A stretch of 21,227 nt of DNA from an uncultured Eubacteriales bacterium (GTDB lineage Bacteria; Bacillota; Clostridia; Oscillospirales; QAKW01), in contig CABULU010000032.1 of the NCBI GenBank assembly GCA_902492505.1, forward strand, positions 1 to 21,227, given 5' to 3'. The translations under genes and the position numbers were made by a program. Below the pieces are notes generated by a model. It ran no database searches. It saw only the letters and a list, made by a program, of their open reading frames with translations, and had not been told where the DNA came from. Below are positions 1 to 8,926 of the stretch, in pieces. The number at the start of each line of letters is the position of its first letter. The stretch's first letter is position 1.

Positions 1-1786
1 CGTCTGGGCTCCGCATGCAGCTATGGTGTACCTGACGGGTGAGTTTTGCGGCTGGGAGGCACGCGCAAACCCGATGCACAGAATAAGTGAAAACGGGGTC
101 TGGGAATCGGAGCCTATGCAGCTTGATACCTATACCTCTTATAAATACGTTATCGAAACACATGACGGCAGGCTTATCTATAAATCTGATTTGTATGCCA
201 ATCATTTTGAAACACGCCCTGCAACCGCCTCAAAGCTGTATGATATAGACGGATTTAAGTGGACCGATACTATCTGGCGCAGAAAACGCGCCGCAGCGGA
301 CTTTTTGAATAGTCCGATGAACATATATGAGCTGCATGCCGGTTCATGGATGCGCGATGAATTCGGACAGGAGTTATCTTACAATACTCTGTGCGAGCGG
401 CTTTTGGATTATGTTGTAGACATGGGGTATACTCATATTGAGCTTATGCCGCTGTCCGAGTATCCGTTTGACAAGTCTTGGGGCTATCAGGTTACAGGCT
501 ATTTTGCGCCCACATCGCGCTATGGCACGCCGCACGATTTTATGAGCTTTGTCAACTGCTGCCACCGTCGGGGGATAGGTGTTATCATGGACTGGGTACC
601 CGCTCACTTCCCGAAAGACGAGATGGGGCTTTACGAGTATGACGGTCAGTGTCTTTACGAATACGAAGATCCGCTCAAGCGCGAGCATCCCGATTGGGGT
701 ACGCGCATTTTTGACTATTCAAAAAGAGAGGTCGCGTCCTTTTTGATTTCAAGCGCCTGCCACTGGCTGGATAAATACCATATCGACGGACTGCGGGTAG
801 ACGCCGTGGCGTCTATGCTTTATCTTGATTACGGCAAAAAGGACGGGCAGTGGCGTCAAAATGAATACGGCGGTAACGGAAATCTTGAGGCAGTGGAGTT
901 TTTAAAGCTTTTCAACACCGTTGTTCACAAGGACCGTCCCGGCATTTTTACCGTGGCGGAGGAGTCCACCGCGTGGCCGCTTGTGACGGCTCCCGTTGAG
1001 GACGGCGGACTGGGCTTTGATTTCAAATGGAATATGGGCTGGATGAACGATACGTTGAAATATATGTCCACGCCTCACGAGGGTCGGCATGATAAGCAGA
1101 ATATGATGAGTTTTTCCACCTCATATGCATTTTCCGAGAATTTTATTCTGCCGCTGTCTCACGACGAGGTGGTACATGGCAAATGCTCTCTTATTGAAAA
1201 GATGCCGGGTTACTATGACGATAAGTTTGCCAATCTGCGTGCATATATGGCGTATATGTATACCCATCCCGGAAAAAAGCTGATTTTTATGGGCGGCGAG
1301 TTTGCGCATTTTCGTGAGTGGGACGAGGCGACCGGGCTTGACTGGATGCTTTTGGATTTTCCCATGCACCGAAAATATAAGGAATATATCAGGGCTCTTA
1401 ATCATTTATATAAAAAGGAAAAGTGTTTGTCCGAACTCGAGTGCGGATATGACGGCTTTTGCTGGATATCCGCGGATGACAGCCGCAACAGCGTTTATGT
1501 ATACAGGCGTATTGACGCTGCGGGCAATGAGGTGATAACTCTGCTTAACTTTTCGCCCTATCTTATAGAAAATTATAAGGTAGGTCTGCCGCATAGCGGC
1601 AGATACAGACTGCTGCTGTCAAGCGACAGCGAGGAATTCGGAGGCAAGGACCGGCATATACGGCTTGTGACGGCGCAGTCCGAGCCGATGCACGGGCTTG
1701 AGTACAGCGCCGACTTTACGCTGCCGCCGTTTGGTGCGTTGCTTTATAAGTGTACGGTTAAAAAGGTAAAATCCCAGGCTTTATAG
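1..1786 (+). CDS. glgB: 1,4-alpha-glucan branching enzyme, 5'-truncated by window edge
   Basis: Glycogen branching enzyme (GH13): it cleaves alpha-1,4 glucan chains and re-attaches them by alpha-1,6 bonds. The frame is open from base 2 and reads VWAPHAA before the first ATG at 23. That is the conserved VWAP start of the N-terminal CBM48 domain, so ATG 23 is internal and the true start lies upstream of the window. About 594 residues are visible; family members are usually 630-730. Counting from ATG 23, the GH13 barrel carries DGLRVDAVASMLY (nucleophile Asp260), AEEST (acid/base Glu at 313-314) and LSHDEVVHG (Asp381), followed by a C-terminal beta domain. It is followed 40 bases later by glgC, so it is the first visible gene of a glgBCDAP operon. 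The catalytic residues are intact. The promoter is outside the window. Confidence 0.97.
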   Translation, partial: VWAPHAAMVYLTGEFCGWEARANPMHRISENGVWESEPMQLDTYTSYKYVIETHDGRLIYKSDLYANHFETRPATASKLYDIDGFKWTDTIWRRKRAAADFLNSPMNIYELHAGSWMRDEFGQELSYNTLCERLLDYVVDMGYTHIELMPLSEYPFDKSWGYQVTGYFAPTSRYGTPHDFMSFVNCCHRRGIGVIMDWVPAHFPKDEMGLYEYDGQCLYEYEDPLKREHPDWGTRIFDYSKREVASFLISSACHWLDKYHIDGLRVDAVASMLYLDYGKKDGQWRQNEYGGNGNLEAVEFLKLFNTVVHKDRPGIFTVAEESTAWPLVTAPVEDGGLGFDFKWNMGWMNDTLKYMSTPHEGRHDKQNMMSFSTSYAFSENFILPLSHDEVVHGKCSLIEKMPGYYDDKFANLRAYMAYMYTHPGKKLIFMGGEFAHFREWDEATGLDWMLLDFPMHRKYKEYIRALNHLYKKEKCLSELECGYDGFCWISADDSRNSVYVYRRIDAAGNEVITLLNFSPYLIENYKVGLPHSGRYRLLLSSDSEEFGGKDRHIRLVTAQSEPMHGLEYSADFTLPPFGALLYKCTVKKVKSQAL

Positions 1787-1826
1787 CTTTTGTAGAATAT
1801 AAATAATACTATTAAGGAGGCTGCCA

Positions 1827-3038
1827 ATGTTCAAGAAAAACAAGGAAATTGTCGCCATGCTTTTAGCGGGTGGTCAGGGCTCGCGTCTGCATGTTCTGAC
1901 TAAAAACACGGCAAAGCCCGCCATACCGTTCGGCGGAAAATACCGGATTATTGATTTTACACTGTCAAACTGCATAAATTCCGGTATAGACACAGTAGGT
2001 GTTTTGACGCAGTATCAGCCGCTGGAGCTCAACGCCTACATAGGAAACGGAATTCCGTGGGACCTAAACAGGCTTAACGGCGGTGTAAGTATCCTGCCTC
2101 CCTATGTCAAGGCGGACAGCGGCGAATGGTATAAGGGCACGGCAAATGCGGTTTATCAGAATATCCGCTTTATAGAAAAGTATAATCCCGAATATGTACT
2201 TATTTTGTCGGGCGACCATATATACAAAATGGATTATTCAAAAATGGCGGATTATCACCGTAAAACGGGCGCGGCGTGTACAATCGCGGCACTTCCCGTG
2301 CCGATAGAGGAGGCGTCGCGGTTTGGTATAATGAATACTGATGAGACCGGACGTATTTACGAATTTGAGGAAAAGCCCGAAAAGCCAAAATGCAACAATG
2401 CCTCTATGGGAATTTATATTTTTACCTGGGATAAGCTGAAAGAATATCTTATCCGTGATGAACAGGACGGCAGCAGTGGACATGACTTCGGTGCAAATAT
2501 TCTTCCTGAAATGATAGCGCAGGGAGAGAAGATGATGGCATACCGCTTTGACGGGTACTGGAAGGACGTCGGCACAATCGAAAGCTTCTGGGAGGCGAAT
2601 ATGGATTTGCTCAATCCCAAAATCCCTCTGAATCTGTCCGACCCCGACTGGAAGATTTATTCACGCTTTGACCCGATGATACCTCAGTACATTGGTAAAA
2701 ACGCGCAGATAATCGAGAGCATGGTGACCGAAAACTGCCGTATTGACGGCAAGCTGTGGTATACGGTGCTGTTTTCCGGCGTTCAGGTCGCAAGCGGCGC
2801 GTCTTTAAACTCGTGCGTTGTAATGTCAAATACCAAAATCGGCAGGAACGCCGATATTAAATACGCAATCATAGCGGATGATGTCGTCATAGAGGATGGC
2901 GCCGTTATAGGCGATCTGCCGGAAAACTGCGAGGACTCATCCAAATGGGGAATTGCCGTTATAGGCAAGGGCGCGATAGTAAAATCAGGTCAGGTTGTGC
3001 GGCCGAACGAAATGATAGAGCCGTACAGCGGAAGATAG
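1827..3038 (+). CDS. glgC: Glucose-1-phosphate adenylyltransferase (ADP-glucose pyrophosphorylase), catalytic subunit
   Basis: Makes ADP-glucose from ATP and glucose-1-phosphate, the committed step of bacterial glycogen synthesis. The 403-residue length fits the family. The nucleotidyltransferase domain has the loop LLAGGQGSRL (residues 12-21) and KPAIPFGGKYRIIDF. The metal-binding Asp is kept in SGDHIYKMDY (Asp130), and FEEKP (Lys183) and YWKDVGT (Asp247) are present. From about residue 285 the protein is a left-handed beta-helix of hexapeptide repeats. ATG 1827 follows AAGGAGG (1814-1820) at 6 bases. It lies between glgB and glgD. In Bacillus-type organisms GlgC assembles with GlgD, and that is inferred here from gene order. 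All catalytic residues I can check are intact. Confidence 0.97.
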   Translation: MFKKNKEIVAMLLAGGQGSRLHVLTKNTAKPAIPFGGKYRIIDFTLSNCINSGIDTVGVLTQYQPLELNAYIGNGIPWDLNRLNGGVSILPPYVKADSGEWYKGTANAVYQNIRFIEKYNPEYVLILSGDHIYKMDYSKMADYHRKTGAACTIAALPVPIEEASRFGIMNTDETGRIYEFEEKPEKPKCNNASMGIYIFTWDKLKEYLIRDEQDGSSGHDFGANILPEMIAQGEKMMAYRFDGYWKDVGTIESFWEANMDLLNPKIPLNLSDPDWKIYSRFDPMIPQYIGKNAQIIESMVTENCRIDGKLWYTVLFSGVQVASGASLNSCVVMSNTKIGRNADIKYAIIADDVVIEDGAVIGDLPENCEDSSKWGIAVIGKGAIVKSGQVVRPNEMIEPYSGR

Positions 3039-3052
3039 GGGGAAACGGGATT

Positions 3053-4168
3053 ATGAATTTGTTTGCGGGTATTATTTTTTCCGATTCTTACAGTGCAGAG
3101 ACAAATCTGCTTGCCAAAAACAGGACTCTTGCGTCAATTCCGTTCTGCGGACGCTTCCGCACCGTGGATTTTATTTTGTCTTCGCTTGTGAATGCGGGTG
3201 TAGACAATGTGGCGGTCGTTACAAAACGCAACTACGCTTCGCTTGAAGACCACCTTGGCGGCGGACGGTACTGGGATCTTGACCACCGCAGCTCCGGTCT
3301 GCGTATCCTGTCTCCGTTTTACAGAACGGAAAATAATAACGAGGTGTTTTTGGCGCGCGGCAAGCTGGACGCCCTGCGTTCCGTTTCACCGTATATTAAG
3401 GGGCTTAAAGAGGAATATATTGTACTTACAAATTCCAATATAATTGCAAGCGTTGATTTTGAGCGCGTGTTTGATTTTCATATCGAAGGCGGCGCCGATA
3501 TAACCGCGGTATATTCCGGCCGCTGCGGCTCGCCCGGCGACCTTGAGCTTCATCTTGAGGGTGAGCGTGTCCGTGAAATGACGTATATTGTTGAGGAGGA
3601 GCAGAGTGTCAAAAATACGTCGCTCGGCATATATATAATGAGCAGAAAGCTGCTCCTGGATATTATCCGCCGTGCCGACGAGCACGACCATTACAGCTTT
3701 GAGAAATATGCTCTTATCAAAAATACTTCCTCGCTGAAGATTTTGGGCTTCGAGCATCGGGAGTTTTCAGGTGTTGTAAATACTGTCAAGGACTATTATG
3801 ATATCAGCATGAAGATGCTTGACAGCGATGTCCGCAGTCAGGTTTTTAAAAGCGACAGTCCGGTTATGACGCGCGTCATGGATACGGTGCCGGTGCTGTA
3901 TAAATACAATGCCAGTGTGGAAAATAGCCTTATAGCCGACGGGTGCAGAATAGACGGTACTGTTAAAAATTCTATAATATTCAGAAATGTTACGATAGAA
4001 ACGGGAGCCGTAGTTGAAAATTCGATAATAATGCAAAATTCCGTTGTGGGAAAAAACTGCGGGCTGGGGTATGTCATACTCGATAAAAACATCAATGTGT
4101 CTGAAAACAAATATCTTTGCGGCGCTCCTGAATATCCGTATGTATTTGTTAAAAACACAAGAATCTGA
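3053..4168 (+). CDS. glgD: GlgD, non-catalytic ADP-glucose pyrophosphorylase homologue
   Basis: Regulatory or scaffold partner of GlgC, 371 residues. It keeps the nucleotidyltransferase fold (FCGRFRTVDFILSSLVNAGV, residues 31-50, and GGGRYWDLDH) and a C-terminal hexapeptide beta-helix (NSIIFRNVTIETGAVVENSI). The substrate loop GGxGxRL of GlgC is replaced by SDSYSAETNL, and the metal-binding Asp of SGDHIY is Asn129 in TNSNII, so catalysis is not expected. In Bacillus and Geobacillus, GlgC-GlgD forms a mixed enzyme. I chose ATG 3053, which follows an AGGGGGA box just after the glgC stop. The longer reading from 2945 overlaps glgC and adds 36 residues with no family resemblance. The 14-base gap to glgC suggests translational coupling. 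Confidence 0.95.
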   Translation: MNLFAGIIFSDSYSAETNLLAKNRTLASIPFCGRFRTVDFILSSLVNAGVDNVAVVTKRNYASLEDHLGGGRYWDLDHRSSGLRILSPFYRTENNNEVFLARGKLDALRSVSPYIKGLKEEYIVLTNSNIIASVDFERVFDFHIEGGADITAVYSGRCGSPGDLELHLEGERVREMTYIVEEEQSVKNTSLGIYIMSRKLLLDIIRRADEHDHYSFEKYALIKNTSSLKILGFEHREFSGVVNTVKDYYDISMKMLDSDVRSQVFKSDSPVMTRVMDTVPVLYKYNASVENSLIADGCRIDGTVKNSIIFRNVTIETGAVVENSIIMQNSVVGKNCGLGYVILDKNINVSENKYLCGAPEYPYVFVKNTRI

Positions 4169-4191
4169 TATGAAATTTTCGGAGGTTTAAA

Positions 4192-5610
4192 ATGAAGATA
4201 CTTTATGCTGCGGGCGAGGCGGCGCCGTTTATAAAGGTAGGCGGGCTCGGCGACGTCGCGGGCGCGCTGCCGCAGGCGCTGCGGGCTTTGGGGTATGATA
4301 TACGTGTTGTGATACCGATGTATTCTGCGATCGGCGCAATGCGTGACAAATGCACATATATTACTCATTTTTATATAAACAATTCCTGGCGTAAGCAGTA
4401 CTGCGGTATTTTTGAGTATAAGACGCAGGAATTGACATACTATCTTATAGATAATGAATTCTACTTCAACCGTCCCAATGTGTACGGCGAGTTTGACGAC
4501 GGCGAGCGGGTGGCATTTTTCTCGCGCGCTGTTTTGGAAATTCTTCCGGTAATTGATTTTTTCCCGGATATACTTCACTGCAACGATTGGCATACGGCGA
4601 TAATTCCGGTGCTTCTTGACTGCCAGTACCGTCAAAGACCGGGATACGGAATGATTAAAACACTTTTTACCATACACAACATAGAATTTCAGGGCAAATT
4701 CGACGCTTATATTTTAGGCAACGTGTTCGGGCTTTCGGAGGATAAGCTGCCGCTGCTGTATTACGGCGATTGTATCAATCTTGTTAAGGGCGCGATTGAA
4801 TGTTCAGACCGTGTCAATACCGTTTCTCCCACCTATGCGGGTGAGATTTTGGATGAGCGCTATGCGTTCGGGCTTGAGCATATACTGCGCGCGCGGCAGT
4901 TCAAGCTGTCGGGTATAGTCAACGGAATTGATACCGATAGCTATAACCCGCAAACAGACAGCGCATTAAAGGTAAACTACTCAATAAATACCAGGAATCT
5001 GAAATATCACAATAAATTTGCTCTTCAGGAGGAGCTTGGTCTTGAAAAGAGAAATGATATACCGCTGATAGGTATGGTGACTCGCTTAACGCACCAAAAG
5101 GGCATGGACATTGTGTGCCGCCGCCTTGAATGGCTGATGACGCTTGATATTCAGTTTGTTGTTTTGGGCAGCGGTGATTACGGTTATGAGAGGTGTCTGT
5201 CGGACACGGCTTTTGCGCATCGGGATAAAATGCGTGCCGTAATAGGCTTTGACAGCGTGCTTGCAAGGAAAATTTATGCCGGCGCAGATTTCTTTCTTAT
5301 GCCGTCTGAGTATGAGCCGTGCGGATTGGCACAGCTTATTTCAATGCGCTACGGTACAATTCCGATAGTGCGCAAGACCGGCGGGCTTGCCGATACTGTT
5401 TTTCCGTTTAATCCGCAGACGGGAGAGGGAAACGGTATAAATTTCGAGCAGTTTGACGACAATGATATGGCAAATGCAATTTGGCGTGCGACAGAGCTTT
5501 ATCACGATAAAAAACAGTTTGCGGTCGTTAAGAAAAACGCTATGTCCGGTGATTATAGCTGGGATAAATCGGCAAGGTTATACGGGGAGCTTTATCAGTC
5601 AATAATATAA
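4192..5610 (+). CDS. glgA: Glycogen synthase (ADP-glucose:glucan glucosyltransferase)
   Basis: GT5 glycogen synthase that adds glucose from ADP-glucose to the growing alpha-1,4 chain. The 472 residues are full length. Hallmarks are KVGGLGDV at residues 15-22 (ADP-glucose binding), HCNDWHT near 129, HNIEFQGKF at 162-170, and in the C-terminal Rossmann domain PSEYEPCGLAQL at 371-382, where Glu375 and Cys377 occupy the conserved catalytic positions, then TGGLADTV at 396-403. ATG 4192 follows GGAGG at 4181-4185. It sits 23 bases after glgD and 90 bases before glgP, the Bacillus glgBCDAP order. Nothing appears truncated. Confidence 0.97.
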   Translation: MKILYAAGEAAPFIKVGGLGDVAGALPQALRALGYDIRVVIPMYSAIGAMRDKCTYITHFYINNSWRKQYCGIFEYKTQELTYYLIDNEFYFNRPNVYGEFDDGERVAFFSRAVLEILPVIDFFPDILHCNDWHTAIIPVLLDCQYRQRPGYGMIKTLFTIHNIEFQGKFDAYILGNVFGLSEDKLPLLYYGDCINLVKGAIECSDRVNTVSPTYAGEILDERYAFGLEHILRARQFKLSGIVNGIDTDSYNPQTDSALKVNYSINTRNLKYHNKFALQEELGLEKRNDIPLIGMVTRLTHQKGMDIVCRRLEWLMTLDIQFVVLGSGDYGYERCLSDTAFAHRDKMRAVIGFDSVLARKIYAGADFFLMPSEYEPCGLAQLISMRYGTIPIVRKTGGLADTVFPFNPQTGEGNGINFEQFDDNDMANAIWRATELYHDKKQFAVVKKNAMSGDYSWDKSARLYGELYQSII

Positions 5611-5632
5611 TCGGATTTCAATGGCTTCAGAA

Positions 5633-5669
5633 AAGACCGTGGTGTGCAAGCCGGTATTATCGCGGTCTT
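5633..5669 (+). promoter_or_regulatory. Intercistronic RNA hairpin between glgA and glgP
   Basis: AAGACCGTGGTG (5633-5644) pairs with TATCGCGGTCTT (5658-5669) around a 13-base loop, giving 12 bp. Seven outer pairs are Watson-Crick, and the imperfect inner pairs are G-U in the plus-strand RNA. No U-tract follows and the glgP ribosome binding site begins 16 bases downstream, so it is not a classical terminator. It may be a processing or stability element that sets glgP level relative to glgA; that role is inference. Confidence 0.55.
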
Positions 5670-5700
5670 AAATGTGTTACTTGTAAAGGAGAGGTAAAAT

Positions 5701-8082
5701 TTGAATTTTAAACAGCAGATAATTGATGAGCTGACAGAGCGCTTTGCCGTATCGGCAAATGATGCAACCGACCGTCAGTTTTATGAGGCGGCAGTAGGTA
5801 TTACTCGCGGTATTCTTCAAAAGAAACGCGCGCAGAGCGCTAAACGAGAGAAAGAACAGGGCGCCAAAAAGGTATATTATATGTCGATGGAGTTTCTTAT
5901 CGGGCGTTCGTTGAAAAATAACCTTTACAATCTCGGAATAGAGACTCAAATGAGGGATGCGCTGAAAGAGCTTGGAGGCGACCTTGAGAGACTGTACGAA
6001 ATGGAGCCGGACGCCGGGCTTGGAAATGGTGGTTTAGGGCGCCTTGCTTCATGTTATCTTGATTCGCTTACAGGTCTTAATTATCCGGCTACCGGATTTT
6101 CCATACGCTATGAATTCGGCATATTTAAGCAGGTTATTATGGACGGCTGGCAGGTGGAGTATCCCGATAACTGGCTGGAGCTGGGCGGAGCATGGCTTGT
6201 TCCGAGACCTGACGAGAGCGAAGAGGTTTACTTTGACGGATATGTGGAGGAAAACTGGAGCGACAGCGGGCTGAAAACGGTGCATAAGGACTACACCCGC
6301 GTGCTTGCCGTGCCCTATGACATCCTCATTTCCGGCAACGGTGATATCGTCAATAAGCTGCGCATCTGGGGCGCTAAAAGTCTTGATAATTTCGATATGT
6401 CGCTGTTTTCACGCGGCGAATATCTCAAGAGCGTGGAAAACGAAGCTCAGAGTGAGGCGATATCAAAGGTCCTTTATCCGGCTGACGACCATGATACCGG
6501 CAAGCGCCTGCGTCTGCGTCAGCAGTATTTCTTTGTGAGCGCGTCGCTGAAAAATATTATCAAAGAACATCTTGCGCTGTATGATTCGCTTGATAATCTT
6601 GCCGATAAAGCGGTAATACACATAAATGACACCCATCCTGCGCTGTCTATCCCGGAGCTTATGCGCATTTTAATGGACGAGCACGGGTATTCGTGGGATA
6701 ATGCCTGGAGTATCTGCACAAAAACGCTTGCGTATACCAATCACACTGTCATGAGCGAGGCGCTGGAACAGTGGAATGTTGCTATGTTTAAGTCTATACT
6801 TCCTCGCATTTATTCCATTGTTAAGGAAATAAACCGCCGTTTTTGCGAGGATGTTTATGCAAATCACCCGGAAAAGCGCGCATGCATTGATAATATCGCG
6901 ATTATTTCGCACGGAATGGTTAAAATGGCAAATCTATGCGTGGCGTGCAGCTTTTGCGTAAACGGAGTTTCCGCTCTTCACAGCGAGATACTGAAAAATG
7001 ATTTGTTTCGTGATTATAACGATATTTTTCCTGGTAAGCTGACAAATGTTACAAACGGGATTGTACACCGCCGCTGGCTTTGCCAGTCAAACCCGCGGCT
7101 TACAGAGCTTCTCTGTGAAACGATAGGAGACGGGTTTATAAAGGACTCAATGCAGCTGGAAAAGTTTTTGAAGTTTAAGGATAATTCAAGCGTTTTGCAG
7201 CGACTGTCTGAAATCAAGCTTGAAAATAAGCGCAGACTTGCAGGTTATATCGGCAAAAACTGCGGAATTTCTGTATCACCCGACTCGATTTTTGATATTC
7301 AGGCAAAGCGTCTGCACGAGTATAAGCGTCAGCTTCTCTGCGCGCTGTATATACTTTATCTTTACAGAAAACTTAAGAATAATGAAATAAAAATAAAGCC
7401 TCATACCTTTATTTTCGGCGCAAAGGCGTCGTCGGGTTATGTTATGGCTAAAGAAATAATACGCTTTATCTGTGCCGTTTCGGATACGGTAAATAACGAT
7501 ACGCAGACAAACGGATTTTTAAAGGCAGTATTTTTGCCCGACTACCGTGTTTCGCTTGCGGAAATCATGATGCCTGCCGCGGAGCTTTCGGAGCAGATTT
7601 CGCTTGCGGGCAAAGAGGCGTCGGGAACAGGAAATATGAAGTTTATGATAAACGGCGCCATAACCATAGGCACACTGGACGGAGCAAATGTTGAGATACA
7701 CGAGCAGGTCGGGGACGATAATATTTTTCTTTTTGGTATGCGCACAAAAGAGGTAAACGAGCGGCTTGCGTCTTATAGTCCGAGTGATATTCTAAGCTCA
7801 AGCCCGGAGCTTTGCGATATATTGAAGTTTGTATCCAATGGGGGTCTTTGCGGCAAGAATTTTGACAGTATTGTTCACTACCTTAAAGATTCAGACCCAT
7901 ATATGACGCTTGCGGACTTTGAAAGCTATAAGCAGGCGCAGCTGCGCGCGGATAAAACCTACGGCGAGCGGGAAACATGGAACAGAATGTCTCTTGTCAA
8001 TATTGCCAAAGCCGGCGTTTTTTCATCCGACCGCGCGGTTTCTGAATATGCTTCACGTATTTGGGGACTCAGGAAAATATAA
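5701..8082 (+). CDS. glgP: Glycogen/alpha-glucan phosphorylase
   Basis: GT35 phosphorylase: releases glucose-1-phosphate from the ends of alpha-1,4 glucan using phosphate and pyridoxal phosphate. The 793 residues match the family (about 800-840). Visible motifs are YYMSMEFLIGRSL (59-71), EPDAGLGNGGLGRLA (102-116), HINDTHPA (307-314), TNGIVHRRWL (451-460) and the cofactor motif EASGTGNMKFMINGA with PLP lysine Lys647. The start is TTG at 5701, supported by AAAGGAGAGG at 5685-5694 and by homology from residue 1 onward; no ATG fits. It is the last gene of the glg operon. No terminator is visible after its stop, and a new promoter begins 3 bases later, so some readthrough into the SLH gene is possible. 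Confidence 0.97.
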   Translation: MNFKQQIIDELTERFAVSANDATDRQFYEAAVGITRGILQKKRAQSAKREKEQGAKKVYYMSMEFLIGRSLKNNLYNLGIETQMRDALKELGGDLERLYEMEPDAGLGNGGLGRLASCYLDSLTGLNYPATGFSIRYEFGIFKQVIMDGWQVEYPDNWLELGGAWLVPRPDESEEVYFDGYVEENWSDSGLKTVHKDYTRVLAVPYDILISGNGDIVNKLRIWGAKSLDNFDMSLFSRGEYLKSVENEAQSEAISKVLYPADDHDTGKRLRLRQQYFFVSASLKNIIKEHLALYDSLDNLADKAVIHINDTHPALSIPELMRILMDEHGYSWDNAWSICTKTLAYTNHTVMSEALEQWNVAMFKSILPRIYSIVKEINRRFCEDVYANHPEKRACIDNIAIISHGMVKMANLCVACSFCVNGVSALHSEILKNDLFRDYNDIFPGKLTNVTNGIVHRRWLCQSNPRLTELLCETIGDGFIKDSMQLEKFLKFKDNSSVLQRLSEIKLENKRRLAGYIGKNCGISVSPDSIFDIQAKRLHEYKRQLLCALYILYLYRKLKNNEIKIKPHTFIFGAKASSGYVMAKEIIRFICAVSDTVNNDTQTNGFLKAVFLPDYRVSLAEIMMPAAELSEQISLAGKEASGTGNMKFMINGAITIGTLDGANVEIHEQVGDDNIFLFGMRTKEVNERLASYSPSDILSSSPELCDILKFVSNGGLCGKNFDSIVHYLKDSDPYMTLADFESYKQAQLRADKTYGERETWNRMSLVNIAKAGVFSSDRAVSEYASRIWGLRKI

Positions 8083-8085
8083 GAT

Positions 8086-8114
8086 TTGACAATCGCATTT
8101 TTTCATAGTATACT
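8086..8114 (+). promoter_or_regulatory. SigA-type promoter for the SLH gene
   Basis: TTGACA (8086-8091), a 17-base spacer and TATACT (8109-8114) give a near-consensus vegetative promoter. A second TATAAT (8116-8121) lies just downstream but is too far from the -35 box. The predicted 5' leader is about 75 bases, with a weak 7-bp GC-rich stem around 8142-8159. Confidence 0.8.
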
Positions 8115-8195
8115 TTATAATATATTAATGCGAAATTTATATGCGTGCACTTGTGCGCACATCCTATTTTCTCAATATGCAAAGGATGCTATATT

Positions 8196-8861
8196 ATGAA
8201 GAAAAAATTTATCGGCATTTTGCTGGCGTTGGTGCTGCTGTTATCCTCACTGCCAGTACAGGCACAGGGGACGGAATACACGGATGTTTTTCAGTCTGAG
8301 TGGTTTTATGAGGCTGTTAACTATGTAAGCACAAATAAGGTTATGACCGGAGTGGCGGATAAAACCTTTGCTCCGCGGGATAGTCTTACGCGCGGGATGG
8401 CGGTGACTATTCTGTCCCGTATTTACGGCTCGGATACAAGCGGATTTAAGGATGCGCCGTTTTCGGATGTTGATATGAAAAGGTATTACGGCGTTCATGT
8501 TGCGTGGGCGAAGCAAAACGGGATAATTCACGGTATGACAGATACGGAGTTTAATCCAAACGATTTTATGACCCGTGAGCAGATTTGCGTTATGCTCTCC
8601 AACTTCTTTGATTTTTGCGGTCTGTCAACGCGCAATACGGATGTTGAACGCTTTTCGGATGAAGATAAAATCGGAAAATGGGCAAAGGAATCGGTGCTGC
8701 GCATGCAGCGCGGCGGGATAGTCAACGGCAGAGACGATAATACGTTTGACCCCAAGGGAGAGACGACGCGCGCAGAATTTGCACAGATTGTATATAATAC
8801 AAATCTTATAAAGCTGCTTCAGCCTCATCATGAGTCTGATGCTGGCGAGAATATAGACTGA
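8196..8861 (+). CDS. Secreted protein consisting of three SLH domains
   Basis: A 221-residue exported protein. Residues 1-24 form a signal peptide (MKKK, hydrophobic core ILLALVLLLSSLP, then VQAQ). The mature part is essentially three S-layer-homology repeats, at about 28-77, 88-138 and 152-201. Each has the pattern of aromatic/Asp start, GI/VM turn, D-x-x-F-x-P and TR motif; the third keeps the canonical TRAE. Triple SLH modules bind pyruvylated secondary cell-wall polymers, so the protein should sit on the wall surface. There is no additional catalytic or adhesive domain. ATG 8196 follows AAAGGAT (8181-8187) and starts a clean signal peptide; the longer GTG start at 8145 lacks a ribosome binding site. 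The gene has its own promoter and terminator. Its partner or task is unknown. Confidence 0.85.
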   Translation: MKKKFIGILLALVLLLSSLPVQAQGTEYTDVFQSEWFYEAVNYVSTNKVMTGVADKTFAPRDSLTRGMAVTILSRIYGSDTSGFKDAPFSDVDMKRYYGVHVAWAKQNGIIHGMTDTEFNPNDFMTREQICVMLSNFFDFCGLSTRNTDVERFSDEDKIGKWAKESVLRMQRGGIVNGRDDNTFDPKGETTRAEFAQIVYNTNLIKLLQPHHESDAGENID

Positions 8862-8873
8862 ATTTAATATTAC

Positions 8874-8919
8874 AAGCCCCGTGCCAAATACCGCACGGGG
8901 CTTTGTCATTTTTATTTTT
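8874..8919 (+). terminator. Rho-independent terminator after the SLH gene
   Basis: A perfect 11-bp stem, AAGCCCCGTGC (8874-8884) with GCACGGGGCTT (8893-8903), an 8-base loop, and a T-rich tail to 8919. It separates the SLH gene from cwlJ. Confidence 0.92.
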
Positions 8920-8926
8920 AAAATCG

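Noticed and set aside
23..25. ATG 23 as the real glgB start
   Set aside because: The frame stays open to the window edge and encodes the conserved VWAP motif of the CBM48 domain, so this Met is internal.
2945..3052. Upstream extension of glgD by 36 residues
   Set aside because: It lies inside the glgC coding sequence, encodes Arg-rich sequence unlike any GlgD, and a ribosome binding site precedes ATG 3053.
3838..4677. A 279-codon minus-strand open frame opposite glgD and glgA
   Set aside because: It overlaps two unmistakable genes completely and has no ribosome binding site or family resemblance. Its His/Tyr/Ile-rich composition is typical of a reverse-strand shadow.
8142..8159. TGCGTGC/GTGCGCA stem in the SLH gene leader as a regulatory element
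   Set aside because: Only 7 bp with two G-U pairs and two alternative registers; too weak to call a riboswitch or operator.
8145..8195. GTG start adding 17 residues to the SLH protein
   Set aside because: No ribosome binding site, and the added residues would displace a textbook signal peptide from the N-terminus.
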